This document shows positions 31,829 to 41,187 of a stretch of 64,000 bases of DNA, piece after piece (the stretch's first letter is position 1; each line of letters opens with the position of its first letter). A program made the translations under genes and the position numbers. The notes beneath the pieces are model-generated. The model was not told the origin of the DNA, did no database searches, and worked only from the letters and a program-made list of their open reading frames with translations. The DNA lies in assembly GCA_030142905.1 (NCBI GenBank), contig JASJOG010000584.1, forward strand, positions 38,076-102,075, written 5' to 3'. This stretch comes from Heliopora coerulea. Lineage: Eukaryota; Cnidaria; Anthozoa; Scleralcyonacea; Helioporidae.

Positions 31829-32257
31829 ATGGAAACAGTAGTTGGTGGATTATTTAATGCAGTTGCTTTTGCAGGTGCTGGATTTTTATTTTCAAAATTA
31901 AATCATTCTGGATATGAAAAAGAAATAAAAAGACATAATGAAGCAATTGAAAAACTTGCTAGGGAAAAAGAAAAATGGTATGAAGATCAAGTAAAAAGAA
32001 AACAAGAAATTGAAAAATTAAGACAACAATTATCTGATGCAAATGCTGATATAAATAAGACAAACATGTCTTTGAAAAATCTTGCTGAAATAAATAATCG
32101 TTATAAATATTTAAAAGAAGAAGCAAATGAAGAAGATGAAAAAGAACCAAAATTAGAAGATTATTATAAACCTTCAGATGAAATAAAAGAATATCAAAAT
32201 GTTGCTTTTTTTATACTTGGTCTTTCAGGAGGTTATGTAGTTTATAAATTTATTTAA
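31829..32257 (+). CDS. Coiled-coil protein with hydrophobic ends, 142 aa
   Basis: The N-terminal segment METVVGGLFNAVAFAGAGFLF and the C-terminal segment VAFFILGLSGGYVVYKFI are hydrophobic. Between them is a charged coiled coil (residues about 30-110). The starts and ends are clean and the gene is intact. Both ends could sit in a membrane with the coil as a spacer. Function unknown. Confidence 0.65.
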   Translation: METVVGGLFNAVAFAGAGFLFSKLNHSGYEKEIKRHNEAIEKLAREKEKWYEDQVKRKQEIEKLRQQLSDANADINKTNMSLKNLAEINNRYKYLKEEANEEDEKEPKLEDYYKPSDEIKEYQNVAFFILGLSGGYVVYKFI

Positions 32258-32292
32258 AAATTTTTCTTTAAATAAATAAATTATATAAATAA

Positions 32293-32640
32293 ATGGAAAA
32301 CCATTATCAACAAAAAACATTTAAACAATTGTGGAATATTGCAAGAGAAAGAAAAATAAAATATTATAAAAGATACACAAAAAATCAACTTGAAGAAATG
32401 CTGAGATTTGAAATTAGCAAACCAAATGAAAAGTATGAAAAATATTGTAGAGAAAAAATGAAAAATCCAATCCCAGTAATAGTTATAAACAGTGAAACAG
32501 GTGAAATCTTAAATTTTAAAAGTCTTGGATCTGCTGCAAAAAATTTTAATATGAATGCAGAAAGTCTAAAATATAGAATTAATAATAAAAAAGATTTAAA
32601 ATTTAATAATCAATCATTTTTGGTTTTTTATAACTGTTAA
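32293..32640 (+). CDS. SAP-like plus NUMOD1-like DNA-binding protein
   Basis: 115 aa, intact. The N-terminal residues 9-37 (FKQLWNIARERKIKYYKRY then NQLEEML) fit a SAP-like helix-extension-helix. The C-terminal residues 58-113 (PVIVINSETGEILNFKSLG, AAKNF, LKYRINNK) fit the NUMOD1 helix-turn-helix module usually attached to homing endonucleases. No nuclease domain is present. A role in DNA binding or regulation of the element is inferred. Both domain calls are by eye. Confidence 0.6.
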   Translation: MENHYQQKTFKQLWNIARERKIKYYKRYTKNQLEEMLRFEISKPNEKYEKYCREKMKNPIPVIVINSETGEILNFKSLGSAAKNFNMNAESLKYRINNKKDLKFNNQSFLVFYNC

Positions 32641-32709
32641 AAAATTTTGATTTTTTTTAAAATTTTTTCTTTAAAGGAAAATTTATATATAAATAAAAGA
32701 TAATAAAAT

Positions 32710-33048
32710 ATGAACTGTGTTAACTCAAAAAAATATATTGAAAAATATATATATGAAGACCAAAGTTCGTTGAAAGATTTCAGCTTTTATGATGAAGACT
32801 ATTTTGTTTTTTCTGATAAAATTGCTAAACTTTCAGGTGATGGGGAATTATTATCACATCATGAATTTTTGATAAATTATAAAGAAAAATTTTGTATTTT
32901 CAATGATTTTGAAGTTGATTACAACCCGAAGGGTGGCGAAGCCGGTGGAGAAAAAATTTATAATACAACTTACAAAATTATTTTAGTTCCAAGTTTAAAA
33001 AAATTATATTCATCATTTAATATTTTTATATTTACTAGAATTCAGTAA
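32710..33048 (+). CDS. Hypothetical Polinton protein, 112 aa
   Basis: Aromatic-rich protein of unknown function (FSFYDEDYFVFSDKIAKL, CIFNDFEVDYNPKGG). It lacks membrane segments and recognised domains. The start lacks the TAAATG motif of most neighbours (AAAATATGA instead). Two adjacent GAA-loop minihairpins at 32924-32934 and 32935-32943 fall in the frame, encoding NPKGGEAGG. Confidence 0.5.
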   Translation: MNCVNSKKYIEKYIYEDQSSLKDFSFYDEDYFVFSDKIAKLSGDGELLSHHEFLINYKEKFCIFNDFEVDYNPKGGEAGGEKIYNTTYKIILVPSLKKLYSSFNIFIFTRIQ

Positions 33049-33154
33049 TCATTTATTTTTTTTTAAATTTAATCACGTGACCAAACATGAAAAAAATTGT
33101 TTTTTTAATTATTTTTTTTTCTTTTAAAAAAATAATTATATATATAAATAAAGA

Positions 33155-36100
33155 ATGACGAGAATCAATACAACGAGAAATTTATTGGACGAAGATGTTC
33201 CAAATATTAATGCCCCTTTATTAAAACCAAGAAAATATTTGAAAATTAATAATTTGGTTGAAAGCTCAAAGGAAAAAGCAAATAATTTGTTAGATAAATC
33301 TAAAGAAGAATTGCTTAATTTATTTGATAAATACAACCCCTTGAGAAACAAAACAAATAACGCTAATAATGTAAACAAAGGAGTTAGAAAAATAACAAAT
33401 TGGTATAATAAATTAAAAAATAATTTTTCAGATATATTTGACAAAATACAAGGTAAAGTTTCAACCCCAACTGCAAAATTTAAAATTGATAAAAAAGCTT
33501 TGAATGTAACAAAAAGATATCAAATGGATTTGAAAAAATTTGAATTGTCTTTATATGACCCTATAAGTCTCTTGAGAAAAATAAAACCATTGGTATTTGA
33601 AAAATTCAAAAAAAATCCAAGTACAAAACAACAAATAACTCTTGAATGTTTGATGTCAAAAACAAACCCAGCTACAGGAGAAACAACCATAGATAATGCT
33701 CATTTTCATAGTTATTATGAAGAAATTTTTGATGGAAGTAATTTTGATGAAATATATGAAAAAATGGTACAAAAAATTATTTTGAGTTTTGAAGAATTTT
33801 TAAAAAATTCAAGCTTATGGAAATTTCACAAAGGTTTGAAAATAATTCTTAATATTAATGAAATTAAACGATTACTTGCATCATCTTATATTACTTTACC
33901 AAAATTTTTAGAAGGCAAAAAAGCAATTATTAACCCACAAAATGAAGATCAAAAATGTTTATTATGGTGCGTCACAATAAGTGAACTTTTGAAAACTACT
34001 CCTAATTTAAAAGATCCTGGAAGAATTACAAAAATTTTGAAAAAGAAAGCTGAAAGTTTTAATGTTAAAGATATTAATTTTCCATGTGGATTTTCTGATA
34101 TTGATAAATTTGAAAAAAATAATAACATTGCAATTAATTTATTTGGATACAATGAAGAAGAAAGATTTGGAAACCGACCCGGTAAAAATCATGAAATTTT
34201 TCCTTTGAGAGTAAGTAAATTTGGTTTGGAACGACAGGAGAATCCAGAATCACGTGTAAATATATTGTTAATAACGAATGAAAATGGAGGCAAACATTAT
34301 TGTTTAATTAAAAATATGAGTAGGTTGTTTTCAAGTCAAGTTAGTAAGCATAAAGAAAAAACACATATTTGTAATTATTGTCTACAAAATTTTAGTAATG
34401 AAAAAACTTTTAAAAATCATTTAGAATATTGTTCAAAATATGAATGTGGAAAAACTGTTTATCCAGATAAAGGAGAACAATTAAAGTTTAAAAATTATGA
34501 AAGAATGCATGATATTCCATTTGTAATTTATGCAGATTTTGAATGCAATTTAAAACCTGAAGATAAAAATATTGGGGATAAAACAAAACAATTTCAAAAA
34601 CATGAACCATCTGGATATTGTTATTTAATAAAATGTTTTGATGATAATTTATATAAACCAAAATTAGTAAAATGTTCTAAAAAACCTGATTCTGATGATT
34701 TTGATATTTCTTTAAAATTTGTAAAAAGTTTAGAAAATGATATTAAAAAAATACATGAGAAATTTAAATACCCAAAAAAGATAATATTAAGTGAAAAGGA
34801 TAAAGTAGATTTTAGATTAGCTGAAAATTGTTATGCTTGTGGGATTAAATTTGGAATTCAGGAATTAAAAAATGAAACAAAAAATGAAACAAAAACTGAA
34901 TCAAAAAGTGAAACAAAAAATGAAGAATTTGAAAAAATGGATGAATTATATAAGAACGATGAAATTACTGCAGAAGAATTTAAAAAATATTTTGAGCAAC
35001 GTGAAACGAGTGAAACGAGTGAAAACGAAAAAAATTCAGAAAACATAGAAAATATGACTAAGAATGAAAATCACACAAAGCGTGTGAATATTGAAAAAGT
35101 TAGAGATCACTGTCATTACACAGGAAAATATCGAGGAGCTGCTTGTATTAGTTGTAATACACAAATGAAAAAACCAAAATTTATTCCAGTTATATTTCAC
35201 AATCTACAAAATTATGATAGTCATTTGTTTATTAAAAATCTTGGTGTTTCAGAAGGTGAAATTAATTGTATACCAAACACTGAGGAAAAATATATTAGTT
35301 TTACAAAAGAAATTATTGTTGGTAAATTTGAATCTGAAAAAATAATAACAGAAAAACAACTACAAAATAAATCTAAAGAAAATATAACTGAGTGTGAAGA
35401 ATTACCATCAACCAGTGACACGAAGTATAAAATTAAAGAAATTGTTGAAGTAAAAAGAAAAATTAGATTTATTGATAGTTTTAAGTTTATGCAAACTAGT
35501 TTAGCAAATTTAGTTAATAATTTAGATAAAAATGAAATTAATATTTTGAAAAAATTTTTTAAAAATGAAGAACAAAGAAACTTGTTAACTAGAAAAGGTG
35601 TTTTTCCATATGAATGGTTTGAAAGCATTGAAAAATTAAAAGAAGAAAAACTTCCTGATATTGAAAAATTTTATTCTAGTTTAAATGATGAAAGTATAAG
35701 TGAAGAAGATTATTTACACGCACAAAATGTTTGGGAAAAATTTAATATTAAAAATATGAGACAATATCATGATTTGTATTTGAAAACCGATGTTATTCTT
35801 TTAGCTGATATTTTTGAGAACTTTAGAAAAGTATGTAAAGAAAATTATAATTTAGACCCAGCATGGTACTTTACTTCACCTGGATTAGCATGGGACGCAA
35901 TGTTAAAAATTACAAAAGTTGAATTGGAATTGTTATCTGATCCACAAATGTATCTCATGATTGAAAAAGGAATCAGAGGCGGAATTTCAACAATTGTAAA
36001 AAGATATGCAAAAGCAAATAACAAATATATGGAAAACAAATATAATTCTGAAAAAGATAGTGTTTATCTTCCGTATTTGGATGCAAATAATTTATATGGT

Positions 36101-37330
36101 TGGGCAATGAGTAAGAAATTACCTGTTAGAGATTTCAAATGGATGAAAAACAATGAGTTAAATAATTGGGAAAAATATAATTGTATTTTAGAAGTTGATT
36201 TAGAATATCCAGAAAATTTACATGATTTACACAATGAATATCCGTTAGCACCTGAAAGATTAAAAATTGGTCAAGTTGAAAAACTGATTCCAAATTTAAA
36301 TAATAAAGAAAAATATGTTTTACATTGTGAAAATTTAAAATTGTATGAAAAATTGGGATTAAAAATCACTTGAATTCATAAAGGAGTAAAATTTTACGAA
36401 GAAGATTTCATGAAAAAATATATTGATTTAAATACAAAACTGAGAACAAGCGCAAAAAATGATTTTGAAAAAGACTTTTTCAAATTGATGAATAATTCTG
36501 TATTTGGTAAAACAATGGAAAATGTTAGAAACAGAGTTGATATTCAATTGGTTAACAGAAAAGAAAAAGCATTAAAATTATTTTCAAAAAGTAATTTTAA
36601 AAGTAGAACGATATTTTCTGAAAATTTAATTGCAATACATAAATATAAAACAAAAATTATGTTGGATAAACCAATATATTTAGGAATGAGTATATTAGAT
36701 CTTAGTAAAACTTTAATGTATGATTTTCATTATAATTATATTAAGAAAAAATATGATGAAAATGCATCATTATTATTTACCGATACAGATAGTTTAATGT
36801 ATGAAATTAAAACTGATGATTTTTATAAAGATATTTCTCCAGATGTAGAAAAAATGTTTGATACAAGTAATTACTTAAAAGATCATAAAAGTGGAATAAA
36901 AACTGGAATTAACAAAAAGGTTATTGGAATGATGAAAGATGAGTGTGGTGGAAAACAAATAGAAGAATTTGTTGGTTTGAGGGCAAAATTATATGCTTAC
37001 AAAATGTGTGGAAACGGCGAAGATGGTGAAGGCAATGAAGGAAAAGAAGAAAAAAAATGTAAAGGTGTTAAGAAAAATGTAATTAAAAAAGAAATAACAT
37101 TCCAAAATTACAAAGATTGTTTATTTGATGGAGAAGAACAAATAAGAAAAATGAATTTGATAAGACATAGAAACCATGAGTTGTATACAGAAAGTGTTGA
37201 AAAGATTGCTTTGTCATATAAAGATGACAAACGAAACATACTTGAAAACAAAATAGATACACTTGCATTTGGTTATTACATGAATGATATGGTTGAAGAA
37301 TATGAAAAAATATTTGGATTCAAACCATAA
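33155..37330 (+). pseudogene. Protein-primed family B DNA polymerase, one in-frame TGA
   Basis: The same frame runs from ATG 33155 to TAA at 37330 (about 1391 codons), except for TGA at 36371-36373. The N-terminal 400 residues contain NPQNEDQKCLLWCV and later HYCLIKN, then a C2H2-like finger (ICNYCLQNFSNEKTFKNHLEYC region). Exonuclease motifs are FVIYADFECNL (Asp461), HNLQNYDSHLF (near 681) and YLKTDVILLADIF. Polymerase motifs are YLDANNLYGWAM (near 974), LMNNSVFGKTMEN and FTDTDSLMYEI with both Asp. It replicates the element from a terminal protein at the inverted ends. The TGA may be a C-to-T change at a CpG. Without readthrough, the palm B and C motifs are lost. Confidence 0.92.
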
Positions 37331-37387
37331 AAAATTCTACACTTTATTTTTTGATTTTTACGTTTTTGAAATTTTCAAAATTTCAAA

Positions 37388-37729
37388 AATGATCAATTTC
37401 GAGAATGCGATAAATTTGATCAATTTCGAGAATGTGAGAAAATTTATCAATTTCGAGAATGTGATAAAATTAGGTAAATTTGAGAATCCGGTTTAAACCA
37501 GATTTGGGAAATGGGTGTGGTCACACAACAATTTTGATTGACAGGTGATGACGTCATCACCAATTACCGGAAGTTGATACAATTTTGAGAGCTCATTAAA
37601 ATTCCGAAAATGCGCTAGAATCGGCACAGGGAAACCCCCCACGACACTTTGAAAAATTTTGACCAGAAAGCGACCGGAAGGGACTTCATCAGAAAGGAAT
37701 GCGCTAGAATCCCCATTATATAGACTACT
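37388..37729 (-). repeat. Polinton right terminal inverted repeat with 27-bp subterminal repeats
   Basis: Mirror of 20228-20545, with about 12 extra bases near 37570. It contains the 18-bp perfect palindrome GGTGATGACGTCATCACC at 37544-37561, holding a TGACGTCA octamer. The outermost octamer of the left side is mutated here. The inner part repeats a 27-bp unit with GAGAATG(T/C)GA(T/G)AAA. The differences between ends indicate divergence since insertion or between parental copies. Confidence 0.9.
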
Positions 37730-37735
37730 TGAAAT
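37730..37735. repeat. Target-site duplication TGAAAT, right copy
   Basis: Directly follows the last base of the Polinton and matches 20222-20227. Confidence 0.9.
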
Positions 37736-38270
37736 CACCCATGATATAAGTAGGTTTATCAGATACTCTAAATTTCTTTAGAGTTAAATCAAGATAATCT
37801 AAAAAACTTTGAGGAGAATTATGTTGTCTATAAAGAACTTCACAATTAAGATTAGGTTTATTAGAATAAGGAATTTCGATCCATATCTCTTGGAATGCTT
37901 CATTAGATAATTTTTCTATTACCTTATACTTCAAGATATTTGTAATATACATCCCAAAGCCTTCAGCAACTGAAGGCGTTGGAACAAATGCAAACCGATA
38001 ATTTGGTATTTCGGGATTAAAATCAATAAAATTAGCATTGTTAATTCTTGTTTCCGTAATCCCGATAACACTAAAGTGAAAATTAATTTCCTCAAGAAGT
38101 TGTATTTCAAGATTCTCAAGATTTCTTTTCAGACTTCTCACATTGTTATGATGTAAGGAGAAACCAGTGACGATGATGGACCCAGACAATTTTTTTTAAA
38201 TTGACTAAAACTGTGAGGCAAATAAGATTGACTTCTTTTTTGTTGATTAAAGTCAAGATAATCAGAGTTC
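37736..38270 (-). pseudogene. Minus-strand LINE, 5' part of endonuclease
   Basis: The minus-strand frame 37725-38189 contains FSLHHNNVRSLKRNLENLE, FSVIGITETRI (catalytic Glu block), then PTYIMGDF, which stops exactly at the Polinton boundary. Its continuation (NID-type motif) lies at 20221 and below. Upstream, 38190-38270 continues the N-terminus in another frame (a DYLDFNQQK stretch). This proves that the Polinton landed inside an APE-type LINE ORF2. Confidence 0.8.
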
Positions 38271-38571
38271 ATATTTGGGTTAACATTTAAGCTGAATAAG
38301 TCCAAATCATGACACTAGAGAGCTGACTTAGATACTTTTTCCAAGGTGGTCCACCGACTAAACAGCTACTAAATAAGTCATATACGTTTACACCACCAAA
38401 CGGTAGTTCTCTAAACAAATATCTCGTTTTCTTTGTATACTCCTGTCATTTCTTTCAATACTAAATTATGGTATTGTGATACTTATCGAATATTAGATCA
38501 GCCTTCTCGAGTTGGTTGTTGAGTAACGTCTCCAGCCAACTTCTATTACAGATTTTCCAAGTCCGTCATCT

Positions 38572-39072
38572 TTACTGATTTCTTTCTTGAAATTGCTTCG
38601 CTTTAAATAGAAGTTGGTGTAACCTCGGAGTCAATTGATCATAGATACCTATACGAGCTAATGTAATATGCGATGGAAATCCTTGCATTGAGGCATTCAG
38701 GTTTCTTGTGGCTTTCCTTTGTTTCATTACTTTGTCTTTCGCCAATAGGCGTGTAAATTTACAGATAATGGCGTTATGTTTATAGCTGATGTTATTATTC
38801 TGTCGTCTGGGCACTCTATGGGCAATGTCAATGTCTTTGATAGTGCTATCTTTAATTCCTAATGCAATAAAGAGCTTTAAACAAAGACGTGCTGTAGTTT
38901 CGGCAGATTCCTGATCAGTAATTTGAGGAACACCGACAATCTTTATGTTATAATTATAGCTGTATTCTTCCATAGCATCGATTTGATTGGCAATCTCGTT
39001 GACTTTGAATGTAGCTTCTAATAACTTGTTGGCCATTCTTCTTAAAAGACATGAATTCGTCGTTCTGGTCAC
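38572..39072 (-). pseudogene. LINE ORF1-like protein (coiled coil plus RRM-like)
   Basis: 166 codons. A short coiled coil (residues 14-40) precedes YNYNIKIVGVPQITDQESAE, KDIDIAHRVPRR, and IICKFTRLLAKDKVM then RKATRNLN. This is the RRM-like core of LINE ORF1 RNA-binding proteins. It lies upstream of the minus-strand ORF2 (300 bp away) in the right orientation, so it probably belongs to the split LINE. The 38271-38571 gap has no clear frame. Confidence 0.65.
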
Positions 39073-39094
39073 TAAGATACTGGAGTGATTTTGC

Positions 39095-40500
39095 TTGATA
39101 AATCAGTTCGGTATTATGAGGAGAAAGTCTCTGTTGTGTGAAGTTTCGACAGGCAATCCTATACTTTGGATCCCCAAGGAATTTAGAAAAGAAATCATTC
39201 TCTCCCAGCACAGATTATCACACTCAGGAATCAATGCGACGCAAAAGCTTTTGGTGTCTCATTACTTCATTTGGCCAATATGAACAGCGAGGTCCGGGGA
39301 TGGGCAATAGAAAGCTTGTCGTGTCAAAAGGTGAAGGTACATCGTCACACATCTATACCACTTAAACATCGACCTTGTTTGAGCACAACCAGGTCAACCC
39401 AGAGTCTCGGTGTGGCCCAGGTCAAAATAGAAATTTGGTGGACCCCTTTACAAAAATTATTTTCTCGATATTGCGCTTAACAATAGCACTTTCATTGAGT
39501 TCTTTACCGGAGAGCATGAAGATAACTATTCGCGTGAAGACATGCGTGTCCTGTTATGGCTCAGTGTTCATTGAATAAATAAACAGCGTTGATTCGATAA
39601 AAGTAGGGAATCTTATTCAGTTATTTGACTTTCATTTGAAACATAAAGGAAATAAATTTATCAGTACGCTGAGGGAGCCAAAAGGAACCTCTCTTGAGCT
39701 GGTACCCTGGGCCCATCTTGAAGCTGAGACCTGGGGCAAACTGCCCAGTTGTCCCCCCTTTGGGTGAGCCTGCCTACTACCAGCATCCGATGGCTGCACC
39801 TACATACTTTTCCTGCATTGATCGTTTGACACGTTGGCCCGAAACAATTCCAACTAGCAACGGCTTAGCGCCAACTGTCGCTAGAACCTTCTTCTCAGGA
39901 TGGGTCGCCCGTTATGGTGTGCCGTCAACAATCACAACAAATAGACGAGCCCAATTTCAGTCGCACCTGTGGCAGGAGATTAGCAGATTGCTGGTAACAA
40001 ACTACTTAGTACTACAAAGTATCACGGTATTGCATATGGGATAATTGAACCATTTCATTGAAAACTGAGAGCGTATCTCACAGCTAAACCTGATCGCAGC
40101 ATGTGGACCGACTAGTTACCTATGGTACTCCTCGACTTAAGAAGCATGTACAAGGAAGACCTACAAGCTTGCAAGGCAGAGATAGTCAATGGTACAACGT
40201 TATGTCTACCGGGACAATTTTTCTATTCGCACTCTCGTGAGTGGACGGAGTCTAAATAAGAGTTGGTAACCAAGCTCACGCAAACCATGCGCAGCCTTAA
40301 ATCCACCCCAACTAAGTTGCACTCATGGTCAATCAACATCAACATTAGATTCGTGCACGCATGTTTTTTTTCGGAAAAACCATGTGCAGAAGCCTTTAGA
40401 TATGTTATATAAAAGTCCTTACTGCGTCCTAACAAGAGCAAACAAACATTTTGAAATTGATGTTGGTGGACGTCGCAAAACAGTATCTTTGGATCGGTTG
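39095..40500 (+). pseudogene. Ty3/gypsy integrase remnant
   Basis: 39095-39283 holds the integrase lead-in GNPILWIPKEFRKEIIL and HRLSHSGI. The zinc-binding Cys region follows in another frame (CQKVKVHRHT). After an unrelated stretch (about 39340-39690) the core resumes at 39800 with TYFSCIDRLTRWPETIP (catalytic Asp) and VARYGVPSTITTNRRAQFQS, where the usual second Asp (TTDRG) reads Asn. The C-terminal blocks continue in broken frames to KHFEIDVGGRRKTVSLDRL near 40450-40500. It is a decayed pol 3' end, possibly of the same lineage as remnant A. Confidence 0.75.
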
Positions 40501-40606
40501 TAACCAGGCTTCACCAACACCTCATGCGGCAACGACGCAGATTTCGTTACGCAGACAGCACATAACTCCGCAATACCGGGAAACCATCATCGAGTCCCAA
40601 CTGTAC

Positions 40607-40771
40607 TGTAATGTATTTACCTCACTTATTCAAAGGTACTTCATATAAATCAACACACAATTCCCAAAACTGAAACACAACTAGGTTTATTAACATGGCG
40701 GATCACAACAACACATGGAGAGTTCATCTTTCAACCGAGCATGCGCAAATAATGTATACTGAGATATGACA
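40607..40771 (-). repeat. Gypsy 3' LTR (left in the window)
   Basis: 165 bp, near-identical to 44792-44956 with about a dozen differences. The differences indicate an insertion that is not recent. Confidence 0.9.
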
Positions 40772-40870
40772 AATGCCCCCTTTTCAAAAAGGCGAACTAG
40801 ACTAAGTATTTATACTGTGGTCATAAAAGTTTAACTGAAAAAATGTCTCAAGAGATTCTTGATCAAAATG

Positions 40871-41128
40871 TCAAAAACTTTTCGACCAAAAGTATCTCTT
40901 AGGCTGTTTTCGATTCCTAATGGGGTATCTCCTTGTTAGTTCTTCAGGTAGAGGGGTTCTTGTACTTAGGTCTTGCTTATCAACGTCTTGTCGTCTTGAT
41001 GGGGGAGTCGGTTCAGGATCTATTTCTGGAGTATCAATTTCTTGAGTACTTTTACTCGACTCAGTGTTCTTGGTAGGTGTGGATGGTGGAGTTGAAACTG
41101 GTACTTCGTTGGTTTTGGAATTGGCCAT
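40871..41128 (-). pseudogene. Gypsy pol C-terminal tail
   Basis: 85 codons rich in Pro, Thr and Ser, ending TRRYPIRNRKQPKRY. Such low-complexity tails often end gypsy Pol proteins. It is in a different frame from the integrase fragment before it. Confidence 0.5.
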
Positions 41129-41187
41129 TTCATTTTGCTCTGATAGTAGAGGTTCACAAATTTGCTATGAGTATTGCTTTTCTGGTA

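Larger units (their letters stand above)
20228..37729. mobile_element. Complete Polinton/Maverick (adintovirus-like) element
   Basis: A 17.5-kb element beginning AGTAGTCTATATAATGGGG and ending with its reverse complement. It has inverted termini of about 300 bp and a TGAAAT duplication on both sides. It encodes the family hallmarks: protein-primed family B DNA polymerase, retroviral-type integrase, FtsK/HerA-type packaging ATPase and capsid-like proteins. It also has fibre-like and small membrane proteins. It is far more AT-rich than the flanks and tightly packed, with many intergenic gaps of 5-40 bp. At least six genes are disrupted, so this copy is likely inactive by itself. Insertion split a minus-strand LINE within its endonuclease frame. 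Confidence 0.95.

Noticed and set aside
20228..37729. A free viral genome or bacteriophage contaminant, suggested by tail-fibre repeats
   Set aside because: A clean 6-bp duplication, TIRs and interrupted LINE flanks show chromosomal integration in an animal-type genome.
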